A DNA stretch of 20,539 nt from Ligaoa zhengdingensis (GCF_014384885.1 NZ_JACRST010000029.1:1-20539); one strand, 5' to 3'; shown: positions 1-6,332, counted from the first letter of the stretch. The notes: a model not told the origin generated them from the sequence alone. Program-made: numbers and translations.

Positions 1-159
1 CCGCAGCGAGAACGCCGCGTTATCCACAAACAGTTCCGCCAGTTCCGCATAGCTGCTGCCCGTGATGTGCAGCTCCAGCGCAGGACGCGCCGCGCCGCGC
101 AGCTCGCGCCGCACAAGCGTCGCGTCCCCTTCCAATAGTTTGCCGCCTATGATAATCAT
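1..159 (-). CDS. Phage-type hypothetical protein, 5' end only
   Basis: The first 53 codons of a minus-strand gene that runs off the left edge of the window. The protein starts MIIIGGKLLEGDATLVRREL and continues as a mixed alpha/beta-looking, soluble sequence without a signal peptide. The ATG is set by a strong AAGGAGAG ribosome binding site 6-7 bases upstream. It begins 15 bases after the stop codon of the tail-fibre gene, so the two are surely co-transcribed. Genes directly downstream of tail fibres often encode fibre chaperones or small structural proteins, but I do not recognise this family, and the phage role is inferred only from the neighbour. Confidence 0.7.
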   Translation of the reverse strand, partial: MIIIGGKLLEGDATLVRRELRGAARPALELHITGSSYAELAELFVDNAAFSLR

Positions 160-174
160 ATTTCCCTCTCCTTA

Positions 175-1284
175 TCAGGTTGACGCGCTGAAAACAGTCC
201 GCCAATCCCCAAAATAAAATTCGGGCAGTTCCCAATCCCGCACCGTGAAGGTGCGCACATAAAGAGTCGGGGAGGACCCGTGCTGCCACGCAAACTGCAC
301 CCCGGCATAGGCGCTTTCGGCACTGATGACCCAGGCGAAGATGTAGGTCTTGGTGGACGGCGCGTTCGAGGCGTTGTATGCGTAATAAAACCCGGTCCGA
401 TAGGCGCTGTCCCAGTCCGTCACGGTTGTCACCGGAAGGCCCGAATCGCCGGAGCCCGAGGAGGCAAACTGCATCCAATCGCTGAAATAACCGCTGCCCA
501 TGTAGACGCGGAAGCCCGCCCACGGATCCCTGTTGAAATAGTTGTTGCGCATGACAAGCTGCGCTGCATCGATGGTGATCCCATAGCATTCCTCGCTGCT
601 GACGCCCGCCGTGCTGTCCGGGGCGCCTTCCGCGGTCCCGCCGCTGCGGTACAGCCCATTGGAATCCACAGCGCCGCCCCAACTGGTCACTGTTTGCACT
701 GTTTTACCCAACGCGCCCACGTCCGCGGCCGCCAGCGTCACCGCGCCGGTCTTGCCGTTGACCGACGAGACATCGCCACCGCCGCCCTCCGGTGCGGTCA
801 TGGTGCCGTCCTCATTGACGGTGACGTTTCCGCCGTTTTTGACGCCGCCGAGCGCGGTCCCCGCGACCGGCAGGACATAGTTGTTGGCCCCGGTTGCGAC
901 GCCGTTGAGCTTGGTTTTGTCTGCGGCAGACATGAATCCCGCGGCGCTGGTGGTGGCCGCGCTGTGGGTGTGCCCGGAGGCTGCCGCCCCGATCGACGCG
1001 GGGGTGTGGGTGTGGTCCGCTGCCGCTGCTCCCACATCGGCCGCCGCGAGGGTCACTTCGCCGCCGGAATCGGGCGCCTTTCCGTTGACACTGGTCACCG
1101 TGCCGCTGCCCGTGCCATCCGCCTGATAGGCGAGCGCGCTCCAAGCGCTCGCGCCGTCGCCGATCTTCCACTTTCTTGTGTCGCTTTCAAATCCGATTTC
1201 GCCGCAGAGCAGCACCGGGTTTGCCGCCGCCCAGTTTGCCGCCGCATCGCTGCGCTGCTGCTGCCGCGCCTGAATGGTTTTCAT
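175..1284 (-). CDS. Phage tail fibre / receptor-binding protein with collar repeats and knob-like C-terminus
   Basis: A 369-residue tail-fibre-like protein. The N-terminus (about residues 1-60) carries the pattern GEIGFESDTRKWKIGDG followed by W-S-A-L, typical of the small N-terminal domain of many Firmicutes phage fibres (major-tropism-determinant or hyaluronidase N-terminal type). Next come low-complexity shaft modules: two copies of a V-x-S-V-N-G-K ... LAAADVGA unit, H-T-H/A-S-G-H-T-H motifs, and the common fibre motif GFMSAADKTKLNGVATGANN. The C-terminal half has two related segments (VTSWGGAVDSNGLY; VTDWDSAYRTGFYY) resembling pyocin-knob domains, which probably bind the host surface. The start chosen is the ATG with a GGGGG ribosome binding site 10 bases upstream; an in-frame ATG seven codons earlier lacks one. 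Oddly, no baseplate genes lie upstream, where the terminator of the DUF1275 gene sits. Confidence 0.85.
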   Translation of the reverse strand: MKTIQARQQQRSDAAANWAAANPVLLCGEIGFESDTRKWKIGDGASAWSALAYQADGTGSGTVTSVNGKAPDSGGEVTLAAADVGAAAADHTHTPASIGAAASGHTHSAATTSAAGFMSAADKTKLNGVATGANNYVLPVAGTALGGVKNGGNVTVNEDGTMTAPEGGGGDVSSVNGKTGAVTLAAADVGALGKTVQTVTSWGGAVDSNGLYRSGGTAEGAPDSTAGVSSEECYGITIDAAQLVMRNNYFNRDPWAGFRVYMGSGYFSDWMQFASSGSGDSGLPVTTVTDWDSAYRTGFYYAYNASNAPSTKTYIFAWVISAESAYAGVQFAWQHGSSPTLYVRTFTVRDWELPEFYFGDWRTVFSAST

Positions 1285-1363
1285 CCAATATCGGCCCCCT
1301 TTCATAAACGGCATCCAAGGGGACTGGGCTTGCGGGATGCGCTGCAAAATCTACACAGCGGAC

Positions 1364-1404
1364 AAAAAAATAAGGCCGCGGGGCCGGTTTCCCGGCCTCG
1401 GGCC
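1364..1404 (-). terminator. Intrinsic terminator of the DUF1275 gene
   Basis: A GC-rich hairpin (core GGCCGG, loop GAAA, CCGGCC, with an outer GGCC/GGCC pair) is followed on the minus strand by TTATTTTTTT. It lies 18 bases past the stop of the DUF1275 membrane protein gene and 80 bases before the start of the tail-fibre gene. Confidence 0.8.
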
Positions 1405-1421
1405 ATGTCGGAGGTGTATTT

Positions 1422-2099
1422 TCAGAGCACTTCTCTGCGAAGGAACATCAGGGCGAACACCGCGGCGAGCAGCGCGCAAGAAAACAGCGCGGCCCGCTGG
1501 GCGTACCAGTGGGTGAGCACTGCGCCCAAAACTGCGCCCGCAATAAAAAACAGGATGATGCCGCAGTATTGCAGGGAGCTGTGCAAGGCGGCCGGGTCGC
1601 GCGTCTGGCGGAAGCGGCAGAACTGCTCGCAGGCGCTGCGCAGGTTGCCGGTGCACATGGTGGTGGCGAATGGGTTGCCGCCCACTTTGCGGAAGCTCTG
1701 GACCTGTACCGAACAGATAAAGGACACCAGCGTGTTGGCGAAGATGTTCGCGCCGGGCGCGGGCAGGAAAGCGACTGCGGCCAGGGCCAACAGCTCGATG
1801 AGGATGACGATCTGTCGCCAGTGGATCGGCCGGCTGGCGCGGAAGCGGCTGCGGATAGCCTCGGTGAGCAGGACGCCCAGCACAAAGGCGAGGATGGGCA
1901 ACAGATAGGCTGCGGCCTTGCGCAGGTTGCCCTCGGCGAGGTTGAGCCCAAACAGCACCATGTTGCCGGTCTGCGCATTGGCAAAGACATGCTCCCGCGC
2001 GAGGTAGGTGTGTGCGTCCAGAAAGCCGCCCACCACCGCCAGCAGCGCGCCGAGAAGAAAGGTGTCCGACATCTGTTTGGGGGGATGTTGTACGGCCAT
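1422..2099 (-). CDS. DUF1275 / YoaK-family integral membrane protein
   Basis: A 225-residue, strongly hydrophobic protein with about six predicted membrane segments. It has the family's two Thr-Gly-Asn motifs: AQTGNMVLFGLNLAEG near residue 42 and MCTGNLRSACEQF in the second half, with the D-A-H/Y element of the first helix (GGFLDAHTYL). The family is widespread, and its substrate or function is unknown. The start is the ATG with an AGAAGG ribosome binding site 8 bases upstream; a TTG 16 codons earlier has no ribosome binding site and lies inside a leader hairpin. It is a single-gene unit, with an upstream candidate promoter, a terminator-like leader hairpin, and its own terminator. Confidence 0.88.
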   Translation of the reverse strand: MAVQHPPKQMSDTFLLGALLAVVGGFLDAHTYLAREHVFANAQTGNMVLFGLNLAEGNLRKAAAYLLPILAFVLGVLLTEAIRSRFRASRPIHWRQIVILIELLALAAVAFLPAPGANIFANTLVSFICSVQVQSFRKVGGNPFATTMCTGNLRSACEQFCRFRQTRDPAALHSSLQYCGIILFFIAGAVLGAVLTHWYAQRAALFSCALLAAVFALMFLRREVL

Positions 2100-2119
2100 G
2101 GGGAAAACCTTCTTTCCGT

Positions 2120-2155
2120 AAAAAATCACGTCCAAGCGACTGCTCAAACGTGATT
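2120..2155 (-). terminator. Terminator-like hairpin in the leader of the DUF1275 gene
   Basis: On the minus strand AATCACGT pairs with ACGTGATT (8 bp), with a short AGC/GCT inner stem, and the right arm runs into TTTTTT. It ends about 20 bases before the DUF1275 start codon and just upstream of its ribosome binding site, so it would act as an attenuator of that gene rather than terminate the tRNA operon, which has its own terminator. Confidence 0.55.
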
Positions 2156-2188
2156 AACGTGGTTGGTGTGAGAGAAACATAAAAAGAT

Positions 2189-2218
2189 ATTTTAGTATTT
2201 TCAGCGGGTGGAGTTGAA
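2189..2218 (-). promoter_or_regulatory. Candidate sigma-A promoter for the DUF1275 gene
   Basis: TTCAAC and TAAAAT separated by 18 bases on the minus strand. Predicted transcription would start near 2182 and put the terminator-like hairpin at 2120-2155 in the leader. The -35 box is weak. Confidence 0.35.
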
Positions 2219-2305
2219 CCCCAGCAACTCATAAAAAGTTGATAGCCACAGCGAACTGCCGTGAAGGCGTTTACAACCGAACGGGTGCGCCGAGCGTGAT
2301 TTTTG

Positions 2306-2343
2306 AAAAAAGTCGGAGCAAGCGATACATAGCTTGCTCCGAC
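2306..2343 (-). terminator. Terminator of the tRNA-Thr/tRNA-Tyr operon
   Basis: A perfect 12-bp stem (GTCGGAGCAAGC / GCTTGCTCCGAC, 8-base loop) starts one base after the CCA end of tRNA-Tyr and is followed on the minus strand by TTTTTTC. Confidence 0.93.
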
Positions 2344-2344
2344 A

Positions 2345-2429
2345 TGGTGGGAGAGGATGGATTCGAACCATCGAAGTCAGTGACAACAGATTTACAGTCT
2401 GCCCCCTTTGGCCACTCGGGAACTCTCCC
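2345..2429 (-). tRNA. tRNA-Tyr (anticodon GTA)
   Basis: An 85-base tRNA with a long variable arm, as expected for bacterial tRNA-Tyr. The acceptor stem is GGGAGAG/CTCTCCC, the anticodon loop contains CTGTAAA with GTA, the T arm is GATGG-TTCGAAT-CCATC, and the 3' CCA is encoded. It is the second gene of the operon, 19 bases after tRNA-Thr. Confidence 0.96.
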
Positions 2430-2448
2430 CTATTCAGTTTGGTGGAGA

Positions 2449-2524
2449 TGGAGCTGGTGGACGGATTCGAACCCCCGACCTGCTGATTACAAATCAGCTG
2501 CTCTACCAGCTGAGCTACACCAGC
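2449..2524 (-). tRNA. tRNA-Thr (anticodon TGT)
   Basis: A 76-base cloverleaf: acceptor GCTGGTG/CACCAGC, D arm GCTCAGCTGGTAGAGC, anticodon stem CTGAT/ATCAG with loop TTTGTAA (anticodon TGT), T loop TTCGAAT, encoded CCA. It is the first gene of the two-tRNA operon. Confidence 0.97.
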
Positions 2525-2542
2525 GTTTTATGACGCTATAAT

Positions 2543-2571
2543 AGAATAGCATATATTATGCCAAATGTCAA
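2543..2571 (-). promoter_or_regulatory. Promoter of the tRNA-Thr/Tyr operon
   Basis: Minus strand: consensus TTGACA, 17-base spacer, TATTCT. The -10 box is 18 bases upstream of the mature 5' end of tRNA-Thr. Confidence 0.9.
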
Positions 2572-2693
2572 CACGTTTTATGTAATAAAGATCATTTTTT
2601 TATAAATCGGTCGCATCTGGGGAAAAAACAGAGGATCATGCAGCGCGCCGTTTTTTGCCGCGCCTGCTGTGGGGAAATTTTTACCGGCGCCCC

Positions 2694-2724
2694 TTGACTC
2701 TCCCACTGTGACAGGCACTACAAT
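2694..2724 (+). promoter_or_regulatory. MerR-family-type promoter (19-base spacer)
   Basis: TTGACT and TACAAT are separated by 19 bases, the stretched spacing characteristic of promoters controlled by MerR-family activators. The spacer contains the dyad CTGTGACAG. It points at the regulator remnant that begins about 50 bases downstream, as expected for an autoregulated MerR-type gene. Confidence 0.65.
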
Positions 2725-2776
2725 AAAGACGAGCTCAAACGACACATAACCTGTCAAATTTAAGACAGCGCCGCCG

Positions 2777-2974
2777 GTGAGCTTCGCCTCCGCGACCTAT
2801 CAGGGCCCCTACAGCAAGATAAACGAGGTGAATGCCGCGGTGGCCGCCTGGGTGCGGGGCAACGGGTATGAGTACGACGGTCCGGCCTTCAACATCTACC
2901 ACGTGAGTCCCCATAAGACGCAAAACCCCGACGAGTTTGTCACCGCAGTCTGTTACCCGGTGAAACACAGATAA
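2777..2974 (+). pseudogene. Remnant of a MerR-type regulator: C-terminal part of a GyrI-like effector-binding domain
   Basis: A 65-codon open frame whose product (SFASATYQGPYSKINEV ... YHVSPHKTQNPDEFVTAVCYPV) matches the last half of the GyrI-like small-molecule-binding domain: G-P-Y, then W-x-x-x-x-G-Y, then Y-x-x-x-P, then the T-x-x-x-Y-P-V end. A full domain is roughly 150 residues, and regulators carrying it also have an N-terminal helix-turn-helix; both are missing. The frame begins with a GTG that has no ribosome binding site, a few codons after an in-frame TAA. The MerR-type promoter just upstream is intact, so an internal deletion joining promoter to C-terminus is the simplest explanation. 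A free-standing tiny effector-binding protein is the less likely alternative. Confidence 0.65.
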
Positions 2975-2989
2975 CAAAGCGCCGGGCGG

Positions 2990-3685
2990 TCACGTGTTTC
3001 GCTGTGTCCAGCGGTCCAGCTCCTCCAACTGTTCGGGCGTGTGAAACCAGTGCTCGCCGTCCTCTACAACGGTCAGGCTACAGCCGAAGCCGCGGGCAAA
3101 ATTCTCCGCGGTGTCGCGGCTGGTGAGGTTATCCCGCCCCGCATACAGGATCGCTGTGGGCGCATCCCATTTCACGATGGGGTGCGCCTTCGCATATTGA
3201 AGGTATTCCCACGACAGGGTCTCGCCGAAGTCCGTGGCGATCTCCCGCTCTGTGCGAAGGCGGTCCTCATCCACATGCGCCCAGAGCATCATATTGCGGA
3301 TCAGGTGCTCCATATCCAGCACCGGCGAGACGAACAGCGCCCGTTCGAGGGCGTCGCCGGCGAAGGCCAGCATGGAAAACCACGCGCCGATACTGGTCGC
3401 CCGCAGGGCGATCTGGGCCCAATGGCGCCGCGCATAGCCCATCACCGTGTTCAGCTCGGGTACAACATGCCACGGGACGAAGGCCGCCGCCTCGCTGCTC
3501 CGCTCGCCGTGTCCGGGCAGGTCGATGCTCAGCACCTGCCAGCCCTTGGGGTACACGATCTTTGCAAAGTCCACCGCTTCCTCCTTGTAGCCGCATTTGC
3601 CGTGGATGAAGAGGTAGGCCCGGCTCCCCTCGTCCCCGTAAAGAACAGCGGGAACCGAGCCGATTTTCAGCGCTGTTGAATTCAT
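2990..3685 (-). CDS. Alpha/beta hydrolase (serine hydrolase fold)
   Basis: A 231-residue cytoplasmic alpha/beta hydrolase. Visible elements are the oxyanion strand FIHGKCGYKEE (about 26-36), DLPGHGERSS (55-64), a nucleophile elbow ATSIGAW with Ser98, the acid in YAGRDNLT (Asp185) and the base in DGEHWFH (His212). The small residue before the elbow Ser (Ala-Thr-Ser-Ile-Gly instead of Gly-x-Ser-x-Gly) is a tolerated variant. The substrate cannot be inferred. The start is the ATG with GGGAGG 8 bases upstream; a GTG three codons earlier sits within that ribosome binding site. It lies 149 bases downstream of the small lipoprotein gene, possibly in the same transcript. Confidence 0.87.
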   Translation of the reverse strand: MNSTALKIGSVPAVLYGDEGSRAYLFIHGKCGYKEEAVDFAKIVYPKGWQVLSIDLPGHGERSSEAAAFVPWHVVPELNTVMGYARRHWAQIALRATSIGAWFSMLAFAGDALERALFVSPVLDMEHLIRNMMLWAHVDEDRLRTEREIATDFGETLSWEYLQYAKAHPIVKWDAPTAILYAGRDNLTSRDTAENFARGFGCSLTVVEDGEHWFHTPEQLEELDRWTQRNT

Positions 3686-3834
3686 GATTCTCACCTCCCT
3701 TCAAAAACGGGGGCTTTCCCCTTGACGCACAACAAAAGCTGTCCGCCGCCGCATTGGTTCGCCAGGGGCGGATGGTGCGCTCCACTGAAAACTCCTCCTT
3801 CAAATGGTTTATTGATGCGATAAAACTGCAACCG

Positions 3835-4278
3835 CTAATGAAAAGCCGACATAAATTTAGACGCAGCATCCCCAACTTCGGGGGGCGCAAAATAAAAAAC
3901 GCTGTCGGACCCGTCGCCGATCGCATCGATCGGGACAATTTTGATGATGGCGGTATCCTCTTCATCCCAGGGCGTCACATACAAAAATGCGGTTGAGCTT
4001 TTTGCGGATAAAACACAGTTGAGGCCGTATTCCGGCAGTTCCGCCTGCGCCGCAGCTTCCCAAGTTTCCGGCTGCATCATTGCGTCAAACTCGGCCTTTT
4101 CTTCCTTTGTCAGCTCAAACTGATATTTAAAGTCGCCGGGTTCAAAATCGTAGCCCACTGTTGTAAAATCCGTGAGGTCTACGGCGGGCTCCGGGTGCGA
4201 TACGTCCCCGCCTTTTTTGCATGCGGTGATGCCCAGAGCCAGGAGGAGAACAAGGAGTACAGTCCATATTTTTTCCAT
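3835..4278 (-). CDS. Small lipoprotein of unknown function
   Basis: A 147-residue secreted lipoprotein. The N-terminus MEKIWTVLLVLLLALGITAC is a type II signal peptide with lipobox I-T-A-C and lipidated Cys20, followed by KKGGD. The mature part is acidic, contains a KEEKAEFDAMM stretch and ends in a segment with two hydrophobic strands (SSTAFLYVTPW; DTAIIKIVPIDAIGD). I do not recognise the family. The start is the ATG with GGAGGG 7 bases upstream. The promoter directly upstream overlaps the terminator stem at 4354-4375. The alpha/beta hydrolase follows on the same strand. Confidence 0.82.
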   Translation of the reverse strand: MEKIWTVLLVLLLALGITACKKGGDVSHPEPAVDLTDFTTVGYDFEPGDFKYQFELTKEEKAEFDAMMQPETWEAAAQAELPEYGLNCVLSAKSSTAFLYVTPWDEEDTAIIKIVPIDAIGDGSDSVFYFAPPEVGDAASKFMSAFH

Positions 4279-4329
4279 AGAGAATCCCTCCGATGACAGA
4301 TTTGTTGGCCCGCGCAAGGTTATAAAGAT

Positions 4330-4358
4330 AATATAGCACTTAAAATAAAAAAAGTCGA
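4330..4358 (-). promoter_or_regulatory. Candidate promoter of the lipoprotein gene
   Basis: Minus strand: TCGACT, 17-base spacer, extended -10 TGCTATATT. The -35 box lies inside the left arm of the 4354-4375 hairpin, so termination and initiation are packed together. Confidence 0.55.
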
Positions 4359-4380
4359 TTGCGCTTGCAATCGGCTTTTT
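4347..4380. terminator. Bidirectional intrinsic terminator
   Basis: Stem GTCGATTGC / GCAATCGGC (9 bp, one G-T pair) with loop GCTT, flanked by seven A on the left and five T on the right, so it can work in both directions. On the minus strand it would stop transcripts coming from the dGTPase gene, or originally from the tRNA-Pro gene if the intervening DNA is an insertion. Confidence 0.8.
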
Positions 4381-4679
4381 GGCGTGGGGAATTTGGCAGC
4401 AATACAGGCGCAGCCTGAACGCGAGTGGCGGGCCTGAGCGAAAAGATAGGGCCTGGGGCACGAAATGGCTCCAGACCCTTGCCTGATGGTCGGAGTGGAA
4501 TTTATAGAATCTGGAAGAAATGCAGTAATCTCAACGGTTCGCAGGTCGTTGGCAAGAGGTTTTTAATCCGAAGTTTAAAAGCAACTATATTTACGCATAT
4601 GTTCTCTCAGCATATCTGCCTTATTGATAGCAAAGAGCCCCAAAATCCTTTGAAACGCAGAACTGCTTCACATTTCCGC
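4381..4679. other. Gene-less stretch spanning the left end of the AT-rich segment
   Basis: No credible gene on either strand. The part up to about 4490 is GC-rich like the neighbours; from about 4498 onward it becomes AT-rich and stays so through the dGTPase gene. The change falls at the 11-bp tRNA-like repeat at 4487-4497. A 26-codon frame starting ATG-GTC-GGA just before the repeat has no convincing ribosome binding site. Confidence 0.6.
4487..4497 (-). repeat. 11-bp direct repeat of the tRNA-Pro 3' end (attachment-site-like)
   Basis: TGGTCGGAGTG here is identical to 6322-6332, the last 11 bases (CACTCCGACCA in RNA sense) of the tRNA-Pro gene, in the same orientation. It also marks the change in base composition. 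Confidence 0.55.
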
Positions 4680-6149
4680 TTATTCAATTCCACTTAACTC
4701 TCGATAGAGTGTTCGAGCATAGGAATCTGTCATACCGCTAATATAATCTGTTACCATCAATAAACGCAAATACAGGCAATACCCTTCATCATCTTCGTGA
4801 CCTCTTATTTCTTCATTGTAATCATTTTTATAGTTATTGGAGATAAGATGCAAACATTTTTTGTTAGCCTGAGTCAATCTGTAAGTACCATCCTCACGGC
4901 CAAAATACAACACAGCATGTACAAATTTATCTAAGAGAAAGGAAAGGATTGTTTGCGCAGAGAGCTCTAACCTTAGAATTCCAGACGAGTTATAAACAAA
5001 CTCTCCCATAGCAGCTTTCAATATTTTCATCGTAATAGTATGGTTTACATTACTAAAAAGCTCATCTTGGAACATGCCATTCATAATGTTTTCATATTCT
5101 TTAGAAAAGCGGAATGTGGCATTGTGCATAAGCCATCGCCTGGTATAGTGGATCCATCGGTGGAATCGCTCATCCTCTGGTATATCCGTATAGCTTTCAA
5201 GTGTTGTTATTAGCTCATTGGAATAATGCTCCTTTGAGTAGTTGTTTGGACCTGTGCGGATGCCTATCTGGTCATGATCATATCCACTTTTAAAATACTC
5301 AATAAACTCTGGGAGTGTAAATAGCCTCTTCTTGAATGCATCCTCCAAGTCTGCTGTTGCATAGGCAATATCATCTGCTGCCTCTAAAAAAAACGCTAGT
5401 GGATGGCGACAGATACTTCCGTTTTCTCTCTTCGTTCCTATTGTATCAGAAATTTGCAGAAAGGTATCTTGTTCCTCCAAGTAATACCCTACTTTGTGTG
5501 TAGCTACGTCAACAGCGGTCCGACTGAAAGAAAGAGAATTTGTTGGATACTTAATCAGCGTACTAATAACAGAAACGGAAACATTTATATCGGAGCCATG
5601 TCGCGCTTTGGAAAGTAAGCGTAGCGACTGAGCATTTCCTTCAAAGTTTTCCAAATCAGCAACCATTTGAGGGGTTAACATACTTCTGAGCGTGTGGCGT
5701 TGGTCAGCAGGTGTGTCCTCGTTTGACCGATAAAGGATCTTTCCAAGATTGTTTTGAAACCACTCACCGATCACGGCCTCGCCAAAATGCCCGAAAGGCG
5801 GATTTCCCAAATCATGTAAAAGCCCTGCACACAGCAAAACAGAAGAAATATCCTCTGCGAAATCAGCCACGGCTTGTTGTCTATATCTTGTGGTGTTTTT
5901 GGAAATCATGATACCCAACTGACGGGCGATTGTAGATACCTCGATGGAATGGGTAAGCCGTGTGCGGATGAAATCACTTTTATCCAAGGGAAATACCTGG
6001 GTTTTATCCTGAAGCCTGCGAAAGGCTGCGCTGGAGACAATTTTGTTATAATCTTTTTCAAATGCGTTGATAGGATAGCTTGCCCAGTCTCTCGGTTCTT
6101 CAACCTCTGCGCCCAGTTTGTTCGTTGATAGCAGGGATGCCCATTCCAT
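4680..6149 (-). CDS. dgt: Deoxyguanosinetriphosphate triphosphohydrolase (dGTPase, HD superfamily)
   Basis: A 489-residue dGTPase, which splits dGTP into deoxyguanosine and triphosphate. HD-superfamily residues are in place: RTRLTHSIEV with His67, LLHDLGNPPFGHFGE with His112-Asp113 and His121, and the distal Asp in FLEAADDIAYATADLED (256-270). The F-E-G-N-A-Q-S motif at about 169-175 and the C-terminal YISGMTDSYA are typical of the Dgt branch; the length is also typical. The start ATG has AGGAGTG 8 bases upstream, and a near-consensus promoter precedes it. The gene is strikingly AT-rich (one sampled line, 5041-5100, is 18/60 GC, whereas 9301-9360 inside enolase is 41/60), pointing to a different origin. 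It is the only gene between tRNA-Pro and the tRNA-like repeat. Related dGTPases control dNTP pools, and some protect against phage by depleting dNTPs; which role applies here is not visible. Confidence 0.93.
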   Translation of the reverse strand: MEWASLLSTNKLGAEVEEPRDWASYPINAFEKDYNKIVSSAAFRRLQDKTQVFPLDKSDFIRTRLTHSIEVSTIARQLGIMISKNTTRYRQQAVADFAEDISSVLLCAGLLHDLGNPPFGHFGEAVIGEWFQNNLGKILYRSNEDTPADQRHTLRSMLTPQMVADLENFEGNAQSLRLLSKARHGSDINVSVSVISTLIKYPTNSLSFSRTAVDVATHKVGYYLEEQDTFLQISDTIGTKRENGSICRHPLAFFLEAADDIAYATADLEDAFKKRLFTLPEFIEYFKSGYDHDQIGIRTGPNNYSKEHYSNELITTLESYTDIPEDERFHRWIHYTRRWLMHNATFRFSKEYENIMNGMFQDELFSNVNHTITMKILKAAMGEFVYNSSGILRLELSAQTILSFLLDKFVHAVLYFGREDGTYRLTQANKKCLHLISNNYKNDYNEEIRGHEDDEGYCLYLRLLMVTDYISGMTDSYARTLYRELSGIE

Positions 6150-6211
6150 TTTGACTTCACTCCTTTTTTAGAATCAGCTCTAAATACATTTTAATTTGAA
6201 AGAATAGGGTA

Positions 6212-6240
6212 ATTATAGCATATTGTCGATTTACTATCAA
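6212..6240 (-). promoter_or_regulatory. Promoter of the dGTPase gene
   Basis: Minus strand: TTGATA, 17-base spacer, TATAAT preceded by TGC (extended -10). It lies about 65 bases upstream of the start codon, inside the AT-rich segment, so the gene carries its own strong promoter. Confidence 0.85.
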
Positions 6241-6280
6241 CTGATCCTTGATAACACATTGTTTTTCGTTGAAAACTAAC

Positions 6281-6313
6281 AAAACGAAAGACCGCCGACT
6301 TTTGTCGGCGGTC
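6281..6313 (-). terminator. Terminator following tRNA-Pro
   Basis: Stem GACCGCCGAC / GTCGGCGGTC (10 bp, 4-base loop) followed on the minus strand by TTTCGTTTTG. It starts 8 bases past the CCA end of tRNA-Pro. The + strand also has a short T run, so it may be bidirectional. Confidence 0.88.
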
Positions 6314-6321
6314 TTTTGTTT

Positions 6322-6332
6322 TGGTCGGAGTG
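6322..6332 (-). repeat. 3'-terminal 11 bp of tRNA-Pro, repeated at 4487-4497
   Basis: TGGTCGGAGTG on the + strand. The second copy, 1.8 kb away, is identical and in the same orientation. Integrases commonly use tRNA 3' ends as attachment cores, and integration leaves such direct repeats. Confidence 0.55.

Noticed and set aside
280..1908. Long plus-strand open frame opposite the tail-fibre and DUF1275 genes
   Set aside because: It is Arg/Ala/Gly-rich with no recognisable domain, is antisense to two genes with clear families and ribosome binding sites, and runs through a terminator.
2201..2300. Third tRNA-like gene downstream of tRNA-Tyr (GGGGTTCAACTCC resembles a T arm)
   Set aside because: No matching acceptor, anticodon or D arm can be built; it also lies beyond the operon terminator.
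2639..2695. 19-codon Cys-containing frame (ATG-CAG-CGC...) before the MerR-type promoter
   Set aside because: The purine-rich sequence is only two bases from the ATG and the frame has no recognisable product.
4485..4565. 26-codon frame beginning ATG-GTC-GGA at the tRNA-like repeat
   Set aside because: No ribosome binding site, no family match I know, and it spans a junction between differing base compositions.
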